A DNA stretch of 23,919 nt, from the NCBI GenBank assembly GCA_033761835.1, contig JANRME010000344.1, positions 1-23,919 of the forward strand. Reading direction: 5' to 3'. This stretch comes from JADJNW01 sp033761835 (GTDB lineage Bacteria; Bacteroidota; Bacteroidia; Chitinophagales; Saprospiraceae). This document shows positions 1-8,392 of this stretch, in pieces (within the stretch, counting starts at the first letter, position 1; every line of letters begins with the position of its first letter). The notes under the pieces were generated by a model, which was not told the origin of the DNA, ran no database searches, and was given only the letters and a program-made list of their open reading frames with translations. Position numbers and translations under genes: made by a program.

Positions 1-114
1 ATAAACTATAAACAAACAAAAAACATTAGCGATTCTAAATTGAGGTTAGAACAACGATTAGAAAAAAGGGTTTAAATCTTGAAATATTTTTTTGCGCTTT
101 TGTAAATTTCCAGA

Positions 115-807
115 ATGGAAGAACAGCATTCAAAAAACCAATGGTGGCTTTATGTGCTATTATTTGGTGGTTTTCTACTCTTGTCGATGCGATTTTTGGT
201 CGCCTTGCGCTTTCTGTTTATTCCTTTGGCCCTGCTGGGTGGGGTAGGAGTAGGCGCGTATTTTTTATGGAAATATTTTCGTGATCGACAAAAAAGAAAG
301 ATTTATTTGGAAAGCGTGGAAGGAGTCATTGCGATGCGCTTGGCGCAATGCGAACAACAAATGGCAAGTAATCAGGCACAAATCGAAGATATTCAAAACA
401 GTATCGCCGAACTCAATAAAAAGCGAAACTCTGCACAAGACTTGTCGCCCCGCATTCTGAAAGAAACAGAAAACCTGATTAATAGTTTTCGTGCGGAATT
501 AAAATTGCGCGAATCCAAGTTAGCCTTCTTTGAAACTTGTCACCGAAAATTAGAGCAAATGCTGCGTCACCACGAGTTGTCGGAGGAATTAGAAATCAAG
601 AAAGAGCAATTAAAATCCTTGCAAGAGCATCATTATGAAGACCTTGCGCAAATGGAAGAACTCAAAGCGAACGTGGAAATGGAAGTTTTGCATTTGGATA
701 CCATTGAAAACCTTTCCCGCCGCATTGTAGAAAGTACGTCTTACAACGACGCTGAACGCCTTAGAGCAGAATTAAATGAAATGACGGAATCTTTGGATAG
801 ATTGTAA
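115..807 (+). CDS. membrane-anchored coiled-coil protein, function unknown
   Basis: I do not recognise a named family. The 230-residue product has a short polar N-terminus, then a long hydrophobic stretch (about residues 10-55) that can form one or two membrane helices. The rest (about 65-230) is charged, rich in Glu, Lys, Gln and Leu, and has the look of a long coiled coil (ELKLRESKLAFF, ELEIKKEQLKSL). There are no catalytic-looking motifs. It is probably an inner-membrane protein with a cytoplasmic coiled-coil domain, with a scaffolding or PspA-like role at most; that is inference. It converges on the thioredoxin-like gene, with a hairpin between them. The ATG at 115 is the natural start because the membrane segment follows at once. 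Confidence 0.75.
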   Translation: MEEQHSKNQWWLYVLLFGGFLLLSMRFLVALRFLFIPLALLGGVGVGAYFLWKYFRDRQKRKIYLESVEGVIAMRLAQCEQQMASNQAQIEDIQNSIAELNKKRNSAQDLSPRILKETENLINSFRAELKLRESKLAFFETCHRKLEQMLRHHELSEELEIKKEQLKSLQEHHYEDLAQMEELKANVEMEVLHLDTIENLSRRIVESTSYNDAERLRAELNEMTESLDRL

Positions 808-878
808 AAATGTTATTAATTATCTGTCATTTATGATAACTTATCTCTCTTAAATAACTGATAATCAATAACATTTTT
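806..878. terminator. imperfect hairpin between convergent genes
   Basis: AAAAATGTTATT (806-817) and AATAACATTTTT (867-878) are perfect reverse complements. Just inside, ATTATC and GATAAT also pair with small bulges. The stem sits between two convergent stop codons, overlapping the first, and has A/T runs on both outer sides. A bidirectional intrinsic terminator is the simplest reading. The large central loop makes it weaker than a textbook example. Confidence 0.5.
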
Positions 879-882
879 AATT

Positions 883-1437
883 TCAATCCGCTTTGCTTTT
901 AAATTCTTCGTAAGTCTGCGTTTTGTAGTGATCGCCACCTATCCATTTTATCTCTTTTATAAATGAATCGGCTGTTTTAAAACCTGGAGAAATCGTGATA
1001 CGATCTTGATTTTCATCAAGATATACATAAGAAGGGTAGCCCAAGCGTCCGTCGAGTAAGGAATAAGCCAATTCATGCACCCCGCGCCGGCCGGAAGCGA
1101 TAAACTTTAAGGTATAGCCTTTGTATTGGATATTTTCTTTTTGCTCCGCATCAAACTTTACCGCATAAAAATTTTCATTCATATATTTCACTACGGCAGC
1201 ATCTTTGAAGGTGGTTTGATCCATTTTTTTGCACCAGCCGCACCAGTCGGTGTAAACATCAATGAATATTTTTTTCGGATTTTCCTCTGCTGCTTTGATT
1301 GCTTCATCCCAGGTAAGCCATTTTATTTCATCCTCCGCAACCGTTATTGGATTGGAAATGTTAGTGTTTGGTACAATAAAAGCATAAGCCACGATCGCTA
1401 TTAAAACAAACGTGCCGCCGATCAGGAACTTTTTCAT
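883..1437 (-). CDS. exported thioredoxin-like protein (WCGWC motif)
   Basis: The 184-residue product begins with a hydrophobic signal or anchor (about residues 3-22) and continues into a thioredoxin-fold domain. WCGWCKKM lies at residues 65-72 with the two redox cysteines at 66 and 69, preceded by a beta strand (KIFIDVYTD). A YPSYV segment near residue 135 fits the cis-proline loop. A CGWC active site after W is typical of the Thioredoxin_7/DUF255-like group rather than classical CGPC thioredoxins. It probably acts in the periplasm as a disulfide reductase or oxidase; the substrate is unknown. It stands alone on the minus strand, divergent from ubiX, with a TAnnTTTG box about 35 bp before the start. 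Confidence 0.85.
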   Translation of the reverse strand: MKKFLIGGTFVLIAIVAYAFIVPNTNISNPITVAEDEIKWLTWDEAIKAAEENPKKIFIDVYTDWCGWCKKMDQTTFKDAAVVKYMNENFYAVKFDAEQKENIQYKGYTLKFIASGRRGVHELAYSLLDGRLGYPSYVYLDENQDRITISPGFKTADSFIKEIKWIGGDHYKTQTYEEFKSKAD

Positions 1438-1471
1438 TGTTATGATTTTTGCGAATAAAATTACAGTATTT

Positions 1472-1479
1472 CAAATATA
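1472..1479 (-). promoter_or_regulatory. Bacteroidota -7 box for the thioredoxin-like gene
   Basis: Read on the minus strand the bases are TATATTTG, an exact TAnnTTTG match, about 35 bp before the ATG at 1437. A clear -33 TTTG at the usual spacing is not visible; only a T-rich stretch lies there. This is a motif match without expression data. Confidence 0.45.
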
Positions 1480-1630
1480 CTTGCAAGAACGCTTTTGCAT
1501 GAAAAAAGGTGGAAGCTTTAAATAATCTTTAACTTTCGATGGAAATCTATGGTTACCTGTTATTGTTTATCGGGTGGATATGAAAAATAAAGCACTTTTT
1601 ACTTACACGAACACTTGAATACATCGACAC

Positions 1631-2209
1631 ATGAACGCAATTAAAAGAAAAAAAATAGTTGTTGCCATCGGTGGATCGAGTGGAGCGATTTATGCTAAGG
1701 TATTGTTGGACAGATTGTTGCAATTGAAAAGCCAGACCGAGGCGGTAGGTGTAGTGATGAGTGAAAATGCCAAATTCAACTGGCAATACGAGTTGGATAA
1801 CGCTGATTTTGACCAATATCCTTTCGATTTTTATGAAAAAAATGATTTTATGGCGCCTTTTGCTTCCGGTTCGGCGCGTTATGAGACGATGATTGTTTGT
1901 CCTTGCTCGATGGGCTTGCTGGGGCGTATTGCTACTGGCGTTTCCAATGATTTAACCACCCGCGCTGCCGATGTAATATTAAAGGAAAGACGACGTTTAA
2001 TCCTGGTGATACGCGATACCCCTTATAACTTGATTCATATTAATAATATGAAAACGGTGACCGAAGCAGGCGGCATCATTTGTCCGGCTACACCATCGTT
2101 TTACAGCAAGCCTAAAACCATTGAAGAACTGGCGGCTACGGTCGTGGATCGTGTATTGGATTTGACGGGTTTTGATTTGAAAACGTATCGTTGGGGTGAG
2201 GATCATTAA
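1631..2209 (+). CDS. ubiX: UbiX-type flavin prenyltransferase
   Basis: UbiX enzymes attach a dimethylallyl group to FMN to make prenyl-FMN, the cofactor of UbiD-type decarboxylases, in the cytoplasm. The 192-residue length fits the family. The N-terminal IGGSSGAIYAKVLLDRL (about residues 13-29) matches the FMN-binding GxSGA signature. ICPATPSFYSKPKTIEEL near residues 150-167 matches the conserved C-terminal PAxPxFYxxPxTIxEL segment, and MGLLGRIATGVSNDLTTRAADVILKERR is the typical middle region. No ubiD is in the window, so the partner must be elsewhere. The ATG at 1631 directly precedes the Rossmann-like strand. A CoaC-like phosphopantothenoylcysteine decarboxylase is the alternative flavoprotein; the C-terminal motif favours UbiX. 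Confidence 0.92.
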   Translation: MNAIKRKKIVVAIGGSSGAIYAKVLLDRLLQLKSQTEAVGVVMSENAKFNWQYELDNADFDQYPFDFYEKNDFMAPFASGSARYETMIVCPCSMGLLGRIATGVSNDLTTRAADVILKERRRLILVIRDTPYNLIHINNMKTVTEAGGIICPATPSFYSKPKTIEELAATVVDRVLDLTGFDLKTYRWGEDH

Positions 2210-2276
2210 TTATTTATTATGAATCATTTACTATTGATTATTTTGGACTGATTATTCATAAAATTACTTGTTTTCT

Positions 2277-2939
2277 ATGAAAAGGCTTACTTTCGCGTTT
2301 TTTGTAATTTCAATTTTTATGACTGCCGTTTCGGCGCAAAATTCGACTATAAAAATGGATTCAGTTAGTTACAGTTTGGGCGTTTTGATGGCTCAGAATT
2401 TGAAACAGCAAGGCTTTGACAAAGTTGATGCGGCTTCGCTGGTGAAAGGTTTTGAAGATGTGCTGAAAAGCAATGCTTTGCAATTTACCCTTGATGAATG
2501 CAATCAAATGGTAACCAATTATATGCAATCAAAGCAGGCACAACAATACGAGAGTGTTATTGCCGAGGGCAAAAAATTCCTGGATGATAATGCAAAACGC
2601 TCAGGCGTGGTCACTTTGCCAAGTGGCTTGCAATATGAGGTGCTGAACGCAGGGGATGGCCCAAAGCCTACTGCTCAGGATAAAGTAACCGTGCATTACG
2701 AAGGCACATTGCTGGATGGCACTGTGTTTGACAGTTCTGTGAAGCGCGGACAACCTGCTACTTTTGGCGTGACGCAAGTGATACAAGGATGGGTAGAAGC
2801 CCTGCAATTAATGCCGCTAGGTGCTAAATGGAAATTATTTATTCCTTATGAATTGGGCTATGGCGAGCGTGGCGCAGGGGGGCAAATCGGGCCTTATTCA
2901 ACGCTTGTTTTTGAAGTAGAATTACTGAAAATCAATTAA
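2277..2939 (+). CDS. exported FKBP-type peptidyl-prolyl cis-trans isomerase (Mip-like)
   Basis: From ATG 2277 the product is 220 residues. A signal peptide (MKRLTFAFF to about AVSAQ) is followed by an FKBP N-terminal dimerisation-like helical domain (VSYSLGVLMAQNLKQQGFD) and a C-terminal FKBP domain. The latter has the conserved VTVHYEGTLLDGTVFDSS, VIQGWVEALQLMPLGAKW and LFIPYELGYGERG segments. It should isomerise Xaa-Pro bonds during folding of envelope proteins, as Mip/FkpA-type enzymes do. An upstream in-frame TTG at 2268 would add only three residues before the signal peptide, so I prefer the ATG. A strong bidirectional terminator follows. Confidence 0.92.
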   Translation: MKRLTFAFFVISIFMTAVSAQNSTIKMDSVSYSLGVLMAQNLKQQGFDKVDAASLVKGFEDVLKSNALQFTLDECNQMVTNYMQSKQAQQYESVIAEGKKFLDDNAKRSGVVTLPSGLQYEVLNAGDGPKPTAQDKVTVHYEGTLLDGTVFDSSVKRGQPATFGVTQVIQGWVEALQLMPLGAKWKLFIPYELGYGERGAGGQIGPYSTLVFEVELLKIN

Positions 2940-2947
2940 TAATAAAT

Positions 2948-2983
2948 AAAGATTTCCGAAATATTTACATTTCGGAAATCTTT
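2948..2983. terminator. strong bidirectional intrinsic terminator
   Basis: AAAGATTTCCGAAAT (2948-2962) and ATTTCGGAAATCTTT (2969-2983) form a perfect 15-bp stem with a six-base loop, flanked by A-rich and T-rich sequence. It lies between the convergent FKBP gene and the 2990-3394 gene, so it can end transcripts from both strands. Confidence 0.85.
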
Positions 2984-2989
2984 TGCTTA

Positions 2990-3394
2990 TTATCGAATGA
3001 TAATCACACGCTGACGTGCGGCGCGTTCTTGTTCCCTTTCTAATTCAAGCTGATGCAGCTGCGCTTCTCGCGCTGCTTGCCAATGCTCCCGGAGCGCGTG
3101 TAATTCGTCTCGTTTGGCACGCAACTCGTCGCATTTATTTCTCATTTCAAATCGAATAATCCCATTTTCTCCAGATTGATGCCAATGTTCTTCAATCGCT
3201 GGCTCGACATCGACATCAATATCAACATCATAATCGAATTCAAAATCATATACTTCATCCTCAAAATCTGGCTCCAATTCTGATTGCAAATCTTGAATTT
3301 TCCAGTATTGACGCTGGATTTGTCCAATGCTAAAGCCCAGTAACAGGCTTAGGGAAGCAATAATCCAGGTAGCAGCGCGGAGGTTGTTTTTCAT
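2990..3394 (-). CDS. small anchored protein with acidic linker and basic/acidic helix
   Basis: No family is recognised. The 134-residue product has an N-terminal hydrophobic segment (about residues 8-25). A strongly acidic stretch of alternating Asp follows (EDEVYDFEFDYDVDIDVDVE, about 44-63), and then a predicted helix rich in Arg, Glu, Gln and Leu (about 83-128). The layout suggests a single-pass protein with an exposed charged domain. The acidic run could bind divalent cations or a basic partner; that is speculation. Composition and a clean start and stop support a real gene. It converges on the FKBP gene and shares its terminator. Confidence 0.65.
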   Translation of the reverse strand: MKNNLRAATWIIASLSLLLGFSIGQIQRQYWKIQDLQSELEPDFEDEVYDFEFDYDVDIDVDVEPAIEEHWHQSGENGIIRFEMRNKCDELRAKRDELHALREHWQAAREAQLHQLELEREQERAARQRVIIIR

Positions 3395-3631
3395 AGTCGG
3401 GATAGTTTTGGATTTATCTAAAATAAAGACTCGGCAAACAGCTAAAAAGCTTTAAAGATGCTTGCTTACAAAATAAGGATATTTAGCGTTATTTGTCAAC
3501 CTATCGTAACTTAAATCCTTGTTAATGGTTACATTTTGTGATTAATTTTTTGATTGGACGTCGGAATAAGGAGACTAGAAGTCGTATAGAAAAAAATTTG
3601 ATTGAAAACAGATTTGCACCATAAAGCATAA
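3395..3631. other. non-coding stretch upstream of the possible remnant
   Basis: AT-rich sequence between the acidic-protein gene and the possible remnant. I see no convincing open frame, RNA gene or exact promoter box, only short chance repeats such as GTAAC/GTTAC. Confidence 0.4.
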
Positions 3632-3784
3632 TTTCAAAAATTTACAGATTTGGATAAAGTCACGTGCGTTGGTCAAAACTATTTATACTTTATAAATATA
3701 GATGAAATTGAATCCGTTATTTTGGAAGCTACTGAATTAAGTAAAATGATAATTGGCTTTAAAAACAGATTACAACTAATCTGA
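3632..3784 (+). pseudogene. possible decayed C-terminal fragment (four-helix-bundle-like)
   Basis: After a stop at 3629-3631 there is a 50-codon open frame without a start codon, ending at TGA 3782-3784. Its translation ends with NIDEIESVILEATELSKMI followed by IGFKNRL. That pattern resembles the C-terminus of the small four-helix-bundle (23S rRNA intervening-sequence) proteins common in Bacteroidota, which end in ...EE..EI.+MI.GFI.YL-type helices. I could not recover an upstream part in another frame. It may be the tail of a lost gene, or chance. Confidence 0.25.
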
Positions 3785-3819
3785 CCGCTCTCTTCTGACC
3801 TCTAAAAATCTAAAGAATA

Positions 3820-4497
3820 ATGCGAATCGACATCATATCCGTCGTACCTGAATTATTGGAAAGCCCTTTTCAGCATTCCATTCTCAAGCGAGCCAGAGAA
3901 CGTGGTTTGTTGGACGTAAATGTTCACAACCTTCGTGAATATGGACTCGGGAAGCATAAGCAATTGGATGACTATCAATTTGGTGGCGGCGCGGGCATGG
4001 TGCTGATGGCAGAGCCCGTGGCAAATTGTATCGATAATCTCAAAGCGCAGCGCACATATGATGAGATTATTTATATGACCCCCGACGGGAAATTATTTGA
4101 TCAAAAATTAGCTAATCGCCTGTCAATCAAGGAAAACCTTATTATTCTTTGTGGGCATTATAAAGGTGTGGACGAGCGTATTCGGGAACAATACATTACA
4201 TTGGAAATTTCCATTGGCGACTATGTGCTTTCAGGTGGAGAGTTAGCTGCCGCAGTTGTGGTGGATGCCATTGGCCGCTTGATTCCTGGCGTTTTGAATG
4301 ATGAAACCTCTGCTTTATTCGATTCTTTTCAGGATAATTTACTCGCGCCTCCTGTTTATACGCGTCCGGCAGAATTTAGGGGGCTGAAAGTGCCGGAAAT
4401 ACTGCTTTCTGGCAATTTTCCTCTAATCGAAGAATGGCGCTACGAGCAAGCTTTGAAACGAACGCAAGAGCGAAGACCGGAATTATTGGATGAATGA
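3820..4497 (+). CDS. trmD: tRNA (guanine37-N1)-methyltransferase
   Basis: TrmD uses S-adenosylmethionine to methylate N1 of G37, next to the anticodon of certain tRNAs, which prevents +1 frameshifting. The 225-residue product carries the trefoil-knot SPOUT signatures in order: QFGGGAGMVLMAEP (about 53-66), YMTPDGKLFDQ (about 85-95), LCGHYKGVDERI (about 110-121) and ISIGDYVLSGGELAA (about 130-144). DAIGRLIPGVL and FDSF (Asp168, at the place of the proposed catalytic Asp) follow, then YTRP. It is not in the common rpsP-rimM-trmD-rplS order; its neighbours here are unrelated. Confidence 0.97.
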   Translation: MRIDIISVVPELLESPFQHSILKRARERGLLDVNVHNLREYGLGKHKQLDDYQFGGGAGMVLMAEPVANCIDNLKAQRTYDEIIYMTPDGKLFDQKLANRLSIKENLIILCGHYKGVDERIREQYITLEISIGDYVLSGGELAAAVVVDAIGRLIPGVLNDETSALFDSFQDNLLAPPVYTRPAEFRGLKVPEILLSGNFPLIEEWRYEQALKRTQERRPELLDE

Positions 4498-4615
4498 CTG
4501 AGTTATTGAATGATTGGGTTATTGATTGAGAGATGTTTTTTAACTTTACTTTTCTTTATTATTATAATATTACAATCCTATTTTGTAAAATTGCCAAAGC
4601 AAAAGCCTGTATCAA

Positions 4616-5473
4616 ATGGAATTCGTAATGCCTGATTTTGGTAGTGCTGCTGTGTGGATGAGCCTCTTGACGCTTACCTTCCTGGAAGTAGTACTCGGTA
4701 TTGATAATATTATATTTATTTCGATTGCTTCTAATAAATTGCCCGAAGCCGAGCGCCCACGCGCCACGAATATTGGCTTGATCCTGGCGATGGTATTGCG
4801 TATTGCCTTGTTATTCGGCGTATCGGTGTTGGTCGCAATGGAAGAACCCTGGTTTCATATTGGCGGAGAAGGCTCGCTGATACATGGTGGTTTTTCTGGG
4901 CAAAGCCTGATTTTAATAGCTGGCGGATTATTTTTATTATATAAAAGCACGACCGAGATACATCATAAATTAGAAGGCGCACATCAGGATGAAACAATGG
5001 AAGCCCAGAGAAACAAGCATTCTACCCTCACCAATGTAATTATTCAAATCACCGTTATTAATATCGTTTTTTCATTCGATTCTATTTTGACGGCTGTAGG
5101 CATGACCAATGGCTTGATCGGCGCTTTACTCATTATGATTATTGCAGTTGTTATTTCGGTGTTAATTATGATGTTGTTTGCCGTTCCTGTTGGCAATTTT
5201 GTAAATAAACATCCGACTATTCAGATGCTGGGCTTGGCATTCCTTATTCTCATTGGTTTCATGCTGATCGCCGAAGGTGCCCATTTAGCGGACTTTACGG
5301 TTGCGGATGCACACATAGGTGCAGTTCCCAAAGGCTATCTTTATTTTGCAATAGCATTTTCTTTATTTGTAGAATTTTTAAATATGCGCCTGCGTCGTAA
5401 AGTTACTACAAAGCCGGTGCAATTGCATGGAATAAAAGAAGAGGCAAAAGCAGAAGGTATTTTAAAAGAATAA
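4616..5473 (+). CDS. TerC-family integral membrane protein
   Basis: A 285-residue multi-pass inner-membrane protein of the TerC family (tellurium resistance C; members include manganese exporters). The two family hallmarks are present: LEVVLGIDNIIFISI (about residues 24-38) and, in the second half, IVFSFDSILTAVGM (about 149-162). Both carry acidic residues inside membrane helices that are thought to bind metal. Around seven hydrophobic segments are visible. A second in-frame ATG four codons in (4628) is also possible. No ter stress-operon genes lie nearby, so metal-ion homeostasis is more likely than tellurite resistance as such. Confidence 0.93.
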   Translation: MEFVMPDFGSAAVWMSLLTLTFLEVVLGIDNIIFISIASNKLPEAERPRATNIGLILAMVLRIALLFGVSVLVAMEEPWFHIGGEGSLIHGGFSGQSLILIAGGLFLLYKSTTEIHHKLEGAHQDETMEAQRNKHSTLTNVIIQITVINIVFSFDSILTAVGMTNGLIGALLIMIIAVVISVLIMMLFAVPVGNFVNKHPTIQMLGLAFLILIGFMLIAEGAHLADFTVADAHIGAVPKGYLYFAIAFSLFVEFLNMRLRRKVTTKPVQLHGIKEEAKAEGILKE

Positions 5474-5516
5474 CTTTATTTATTGCATATTTCGGTCAAT
5501 GATCAATTATGCATGG

Positions 5517-7160
5517 TCAATTACTTAATTGCACCAATACATAATCTCTTTTTTCATATTTAAACTCCATCAAAACCGCTGGCGGCAAGGGCAGGCAGTC
5601 TTTTTCAATAAAATAATAAGCGCCGGGTATAATAAAATAATTACGCTTGAGCGTCTCTTTACGAAGCCTGTTCAAATAATATACCGAAGTAAATGAAATG
5701 CGATTATCCGCATAAATATATAATGGTTTGTCGCCAACAATTTCATAAAATTCTTGCGCCAACACGCGGTCGCGTTGCGCCTCAGAGTCATAAGCTCTTT
5801 GCGGAAGCACCGTCAAATCAAATAAAATTCGGCACATGGCTGTTGCTATAATTAAAATCGGCAATGTAAAATTGGGCTTTTTTATAAAATAATAAAAAAT
5901 GATACTCAATGTAATAAATGCTCCAATTGAAATCGGTAGTAAATAATTTAAGAATTGAAAAGCAGGCACAAAATTCAATGCCAACGAGCCAATCGCTAAC
6001 AGTCCTATCATCACTCCGCTAATAATGCGAAAAGTTTTATTACGCCAGTTATTTAGTTCATGTCGATATTGCCAACAATACACTAAAATTATGATAAAGA
6101 AAGGATATAAAGGATAAATATAACGCTGCTTTGCGCCCGGCGAAGCCCAATAAATCAGGATATTGGCGACTAACATAAGTAATGAAAAAACGATAAATTC
6201 ATTTTTTAGAATAGTTTTCCAAAAATTTTTACGAATAGTAAATAATAATAATAATGAACCTGGTAAGGTATCTTTAATTAAATCCAGCGGAAATTGAAAA
6301 ATATGCCCCAGCAATGGTGCGAAGCCCTTGTCAATAACAGTTCGCTCGCTCGACTGTGTCCAAAGCGTTTCTAAATATTCATACAAGGAATTATATTGAG
6401 CATAAATGAGTAAATATCCGCCGACAATTATGATATAAATTCCGACGCCGACAAAATGCGGCAAATGAAATAATCTTTTAAATTCTTTTTTATATAAAAA
6501 CCAAGCCAGAAGCGAAAAGCCAATAAATATAATGGATGACAAACCTTTGGTGAGCGTACCGATCGCGCCAAAAAAATAAACCCAGAGAAAAAGTTGATAA
6601 AATTTTCCTTTTTGATAATAATAAAAAATTGGTAAAATACCGGCCAATGTAATAAGGGTATAAAATAAATCAATTTCACCAATAGTAGCAAAAAAGAACA
6701 AAATGCCGCCGCTTATAGTAAATAATAAGGCTGAAAGCCAGGCTAATTGGGTATTTACATAGCGCCTTCCGTAAAAAAAAATTAATAACCCTATTCCGAT
6801 TAATGATAATACCGTTGGCAATCGCTGTGCCAATTCCGAAAAATCATTAAATAATTTAGCAAAAATGAGTACAATCCAATTAAAAACAGGAGGCTTATTA
6901 TAATAAAATTCGCCCAATTGATAAGGAATCCACCAATTCCCACGCTCCGCCATTTCCATCGCGACCAAGGCCCGGCGCGGCTCTTCCAGGAATATAGGCT
7001 GAATGCCCAAATTGAGCAATAAGCCTACGATTAATAAAATTGAAGCCAGCCAAAGAATTCGATTAAATGAATGTGGCGGGTTTTCAAAATCTGCCACATT
7101 TTCATTGATTGTATTCATTCCATTCGGATTTGGCCCGAAAATGAGAAAAGTTTTAAACAT
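5517..7160 (-). CDS. GT39/ArnT-like membrane glycosyltransferase
   Basis: The 547-residue protein has about twelve hydrophobic segments and matches the dolichyl-phosphate-mannose/ArnT-like superfamily. These enzymes move a sugar from a polyprenyl-phosphate donor to protein or lipid on the outer face of the inner membrane. An acidic EEPRRALVAMEMA motif follows the first membrane helix (the D/E-E site of the family), and FYYNKPPVFNWI is the conserved YxKPPL-type loop. The C-terminal part is a smaller soluble region. Acceptor and sugar cannot be read from sequence. Residue 15 is another Met (7118), which may be the true start. It is divergent from the apbE gene. Confidence 0.88.
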   Translation of the reverse strand: MFKTFLIFGPNPNGMNTINENVADFENPPHSFNRILWLASILLIVGLLLNLGIQPIFLEEPRRALVAMEMAERGNWWIPYQLGEFYYNKPPVFNWIVLIFAKLFNDFSELAQRLPTVLSLIGIGLLIFFYGRRYVNTQLAWLSALLFTISGGILFFFATIGEIDLFYTLITLAGILPIFYYYQKGKFYQLFLWVYFFGAIGTLTKGLSSIIFIGFSLLAWFLYKKEFKRLFHLPHFVGVGIYIIIVGGYLLIYAQYNSLYEYLETLWTQSSERTVIDKGFAPLLGHIFQFPLDLIKDTLPGSLLLLFTIRKNFWKTILKNEFIVFSLLMLVANILIYWASPGAKQRYIYPLYPFFIIILVYCWQYRHELNNWRNKTFRIISGVMIGLLAIGSLALNFVPAFQFLNYLLPISIGAFITLSIIFYYFIKKPNFTLPILIIATAMCRILFDLTVLPQRAYDSEAQRDRVLAQEFYEIVGDKPLYIYADNRISFTSVYYLNRLRKETLKRNYFIIPGAYYFIEKDCLPLPPAVLMEFKYEKRDYVLVQLSN

Positions 7161-7205
7161 TTTCTAAAGTTTGTCTATTCAGCCAGGCAGGTAGCGAAAA
7201 ATCCT

Positions 7206-7213
7206 TACTTTTG
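7206..7213 (+). promoter_or_regulatory. candidate -7 box for apbE
   Basis: TACTTTTG is an exact TAnnTTTG match about 55 bp before the ATG at 7268. No TTTG is found at the usual -33 spacing, so this is only a candidate. Its position speaks against a translation start at TTG 7211, which would lie inside the box. Confidence 0.4.
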
Positions 7214-7267
7214 ACATTTGTAGGCAAGGTTTCAAAAAATTTAAAACCGCAAAATCTCAAATTTCAA

Positions 7268-8299
7268 ATGCAAAAATTCCTGATCTTTTTTTCACTTTCG
7301 TTCTTGGTTATCGCTTGCAAAAACGAGTCAAAGGAAACGCAAAAAGCATATATTTCTTTTGAAGGCAAAACGATGGGTACGTATTATAAAATTACTTATG
7401 ATGATAGCTTGGGCCGCAATTTGCAGGAAGAAGTAGAACGCTTACTGATAGAGATAAATGATGAGGTTTCGACGTATATTCCGACTTCCACCATTTCACA
7501 ATTTAACCAGTCAGAAATGGGGATTGATGTGAATGGCAAAGCCCATTTTCTGGGCAATTTTTTAAAAGCCAGAGAAGTCTGCGCGCAATCAGGTGGCGCG
7601 TTTGACCCTACGGTGATGCCTTTGGTCAATTATTGGGGATTCGGTTATACCGAAAAAAAGCCTGTCACGCAGGTGGATAGTATGAAAATTGATTCTTTGA
7701 TCGCTTTTGTTGGAATGGATAAAGTATCCTTGGATGAAGGTTTTTTGAAAAAGATAAAACCCAGCGTACAGCTTGATTTTAGCGGCATTGCTACTGGTTA
7801 TGCGATTGATACGCTTGGAGGATTGCTGGAGGCAAAGGGCATTAAAAATTACCTCGTGGACATTGGGGGCGAGCAACGCGCACGCGGCGTGAATGCTCAT
7901 GGCGCGATTTGGAATATTGGCATCAATGTACCGAAAGAGGGCGCTCCCAAAAATGAGATTCAAGCAACGGTTGAACTAAAAGATTGGACGATTTCTACCT
8001 CCGGGAATTATCGCAATTTCTATGATGCGAACGGCGTTAAATATAGTCATACCATTAATCCCAAAACCGGCTTTCCAGAACGCAATACTTTGTTGAGCGC
8101 TTCGGTTTTTTCAGAAAATTGCATCACAGCGGATGCCTGGGCTACAGCGTTCATGGTAATGGGCATTGACAAGGCGTATGAAATGGCAACCCAACTGCCC
8201 GAAGTAGAAGCTTATTTTATTTATGGTACACCTGACGGCGGCATGAGTGTGAAATATACTTCGGAATTAGCATCTTTGTTTGAAAAAGGTAGGGAGTAG
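7268..8299 (+). CDS. apbE: FAD:protein FMN transferase (ApbE), lipoprotein
   Basis: ApbE uses FAD and Mg2+ to attach FMN covalently to a Thr or Ser of exported redox proteins such as NqrC or RnfG. From ATG 7268 the product has 343 residues and starts with a lipoprotein signal whose lipobox is VIAC at residues 14-17, so it is anchored outside the cytoplasm. Family motifs seen are EGKTMGTYYKITY near the N-terminus, GGAFDPTVMPLVNYWGFG, LDFSGIATGYAIDTL with the metal-binding region, NYLVDIGGE, TSGNYRNFYDANGVKYSHTI and TADAWATAFMVMG. The in-frame TTG at 7211 would put 19 residues before the signal peptide and is rejected. No NqrC/RnfG substrate gene lies in the window. Confidence 0.95.
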   Translation: MQKFLIFFSLSFLVIACKNESKETQKAYISFEGKTMGTYYKITYDDSLGRNLQEEVERLLIEINDEVSTYIPTSTISQFNQSEMGIDVNGKAHFLGNFLKAREVCAQSGGAFDPTVMPLVNYWGFGYTEKKPVTQVDSMKIDSLIAFVGMDKVSLDEGFLKKIKPSVQLDFSGIATGYAIDTLGGLLEAKGIKNYLVDIGGEQRARGVNAHGAIWNIGINVPKEGAPKNEIQATVELKDWTISTSGNYRNFYDANGVKYSHTINPKTGFPERNTLLSASVFSENCITADAWATAFMVMGIDKAYEMATQLPEVEAYFIYGTPDGGMSVKYTSELASLFEKGRE

Positions 8300-8355
8300 A
8301 AGGTAATAAGACTTGAAGACTAAGAAACTAAGTGCTTTGAGAATACTAAAACACC

Positions 8356-8390
8356 ATAACACCAAAATACCCCGAATCATAACACCAAAA
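8356..8390. repeat. 12-bp direct repeat before the exonuclease gene
   Basis: ATAACACCAAAA occurs twice, at 8356-8367 and 8379-8390, starting 23 bp apart; the second copy ends two bases before the ATG at 8393. It lies in a C/A-rich leader of repeated short words like those in other gaps of this window. A regulatory role is possible but unsupported. Confidence 0.6.
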
Positions 8391-8392
8391 AA

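Noticed and set aside
1..114. Regulatory or RNA element at the left edge
   Set aside because: Only AT-rich sequence with weak T-rich promoter-like words is visible; no exact box and no fold that I can support.
1631..2939. ubiX and the FKBP gene as one functional operon
   Set aside because: They share a strand with a 67-bp gap, but no functional link is known and no partner ubiD is present.
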